This document shows, piece by piece, positions 6,253 through 6,886 of a stretch of 6,886 bases of DNA. The DNA is from an uncultured Acidimicrobiales bacterium. Its GTDB lineage: Bacteria; Actinomycetota; Acidimicrobiia; Acidimicrobiales; SZUA-35. Every line of letters starts with the position of its first letter. Within the stretch, counting starts at the first letter, position 1. The DNA lies in NCBI GenBank assembly GCA_938028175.1, contig CALJAE010000135.1:1-6886 (forward strand), written 5' to 3'. A model generated the notes under the pieces. That model did no database searches and had not been told where the DNA came from. It saw only the letters and a list, made by a program, of their open reading frames with translations. Made by a program: the position numbers and the translations under genes.

Positions 6253-6750
6253 TCATGTAGGGCTTTCGGCCCATTCCTCTGGATTTTCCTCTGAAAAAGA
6301 GTCCAAAACCTCTCCAGAACGGCCATCTATTGTGGCAAAACCTCGATATTTAGGTGGATTCTCACCCGAATAGAGCAATATTCTCCAAATTGGCGAACTA
6401 GAGATGCCACGCCACACCATTTGAGCCGAAGCATGACCAACTGGATGCTCAAAAGTTGAACCAGCAATTGTTAGAGCCTCGATCTCGTCAATCTTTAGAG
6501 GTCGAGCAGCCCAAACGTGATAACAACCAAATAAGCCAATGGCCAAAGCTCCAAGCACAATTCCAGGGTTTACAAAGGCAGACCTACTAGCCACGATTGA
6601 AGCACAGAGAACTACAGCGCTAATGCCTATATAGAGATAACCGGGTGATCGCCGCTGAGAGTTATTCGGAAAGATATATTCGGACCGGTCAACCAGTTCT
6701 GGTTGCAGGTCTTCGGGTAATTGATCAACTGTTTCGCCGCCATCAGACAT
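6253..6750 (-). CDS. Small membrane protein with two helices and a PepSY-like tail, unknown function
   Basis: I do not recognise this 165-residue protein. It has an acidic, soluble N-terminus (about residues 1-36), two hydrophobic segments (about 38-57 and 60-80) joined by a very short turn, then a soluble domain of about 85 residues. Both ends should face the same side, most likely the cytoplasm. The C-terminal part contains WRILLYSGE (122-130), then GFATIDGRSGEVLDSF (137-152) and an acidic end (EENPEEW). The pattern of a strand, then V/I-D-G-x-(S/T)-G-x-V-L resembles the final hairpin of PepSY-like domains, but this is a weak resemblance. The ATG start has no strong ribosome-binding site; it lies 21 bases after the HIT gene stop, which supports co-transcription. 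Ends in TGA. The open frame, membrane pattern and fit in the cluster make it a real gene; the function is open. Confidence 0.8.
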   Translation of the reverse strand: MSDGGETVDQLPEDLQPELVDRSEYIFPNNSQRRSPGYLYIGISAVVLCASIVASRSAFVNPGIVLGALAIGLFGCYHVWAARPLKIDEIEALTIAGSTFEHPVGHASAQMVWRGISSSPIWRILLYSGENPPKYRGFATIDGRSGEVLDSFSEENPEEWAESPT

Positions 6751-6771
6751 GTGGTGAGCCTATCACGCAAG

Positions 6772-6886
6772 CTAGTTAGTTGGCCAGTGAGATCTGATTC
6801 TCTCCCAAGCCTCAGACAATGGTATGGGCAGCAGCCTTGTCTCTGCCAAAGCCGTTAAGAAATTAGTATCCGCCGACCACCGTGGG
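6772..6886 (-). CDS. HIT-family nucleotide hydrolase/phosphorylase, C-terminal fragment
   Basis: Only the last 37 residues and a TAG stop are in the window; the rest lies beyond the right edge. The visible peptide starts PRWSADTNF and ends in a tryptophan-rich helix (AWERIRSHWPTN). The PRW-x-x-D-x-NF pattern directly follows the histidine triad (HxHxH) in actinobacterial HIT proteins, where the tail usually reads HxHVVPRWxGDxNF; the triad itself is not visible here. Known members split or phosphorolyse dinucleoside polyphosphates such as Ap4A (Rv2613c in M. tuberculosis). Its place just upstream of the pgsA-acyltransferase-pimA genes matches the mycobacterial order and supports the call. The next gene starts 21 bases downstream, so the two are probably co-transcribed. 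The family call is an inference from a short tail plus gene order. Confidence 0.72.
   Translation of the reverse strand, partial: PRWSADTNFLTALAETRLLPIPLSEAWERIRSHWPTN

Noticed and set aside
1..6886. CRISPR array, insertion sequence, tRNA/rRNA or defence system
   Set aside because: No regularly spaced repeats, transposase-like frames, terminal inverted repeats, cloverleaf patterns or defence-gene motifs are visible; the window is filled by housekeeping-type genes.

Overview
The window is a compact, one-sided gene cluster: every supportable gene reads on the minus strand, so transcription runs from high to low coordinates. Gaps between genes are 10 to 82 bases and no complete gene lies on the plus strand. 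Gene content and order point to an actinobacterium. The phosphatidyl-inositol mannoside (PIM) genes pgsA, acyltransferase (PatA type) and pimA follow a HIT-family gene and precede pdxS and pdxT, as I recall for the Mycobacterium tuberculosis Rv2613c to Rv2604c region. The moderate base composition (near half G+C by eye) and the detailed flavour of the PimA and M48-like proteins suggest an Acidimicrobiia-like, perhaps aquatic, lineage rather than a mycobacterium. That placement is an inference from memory.

Layout in transcription order. (1) 6886-6772: C-terminal end of a HIT-domain protein, cut by the window edge. (2) 6750-6253: a small two-helix membrane protein I do not recognise, with a PepSY-like tail. 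(3) 6161 (or 6170)-5316: a protein with PilM/actin-like features, preceded by the largest gap (82 bases), which holds a possible -10 box and a 27-base dyad. (4) 5249-4671: CDP-alcohol phosphotransferase, probably phosphatidylinositol-phosphate synthase. (5) 4660-3785: PatA/LpxL-type lysophospholipid acyltransferase. (6) 3766-2693: PimA-type GT4 mannosyltransferase. (7) 2657-1815: M48-family membrane protein whose zinc-binding motif is gone, a pseudoprotease. (8) 1764-850: PdxS. (9) 792-124: PdxT. (10) 94-1: an open frame running off the window, possibly the next gene.

Genes 4 to 6 make the phosphatidylinositol head group, mannosylate it and acylate the mannoside, all on the inner face of the cytoplasmic membrane. 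Genes 8 and 9 form the ribose-5-phosphate-dependent pyridoxal 5'-phosphate synthase, in which PdxT supplies ammonia to PdxS. The link between the two pathways is positional only.

Nothing here looks like a defence system, mobile element, CRISPR array or RNA gene. The most interesting items are the catalytically dead M48 homologue, the two uncharacterised genes sitting between the HIT gene and pgsA, and the dyad element in the gap before the PilM-like gene.
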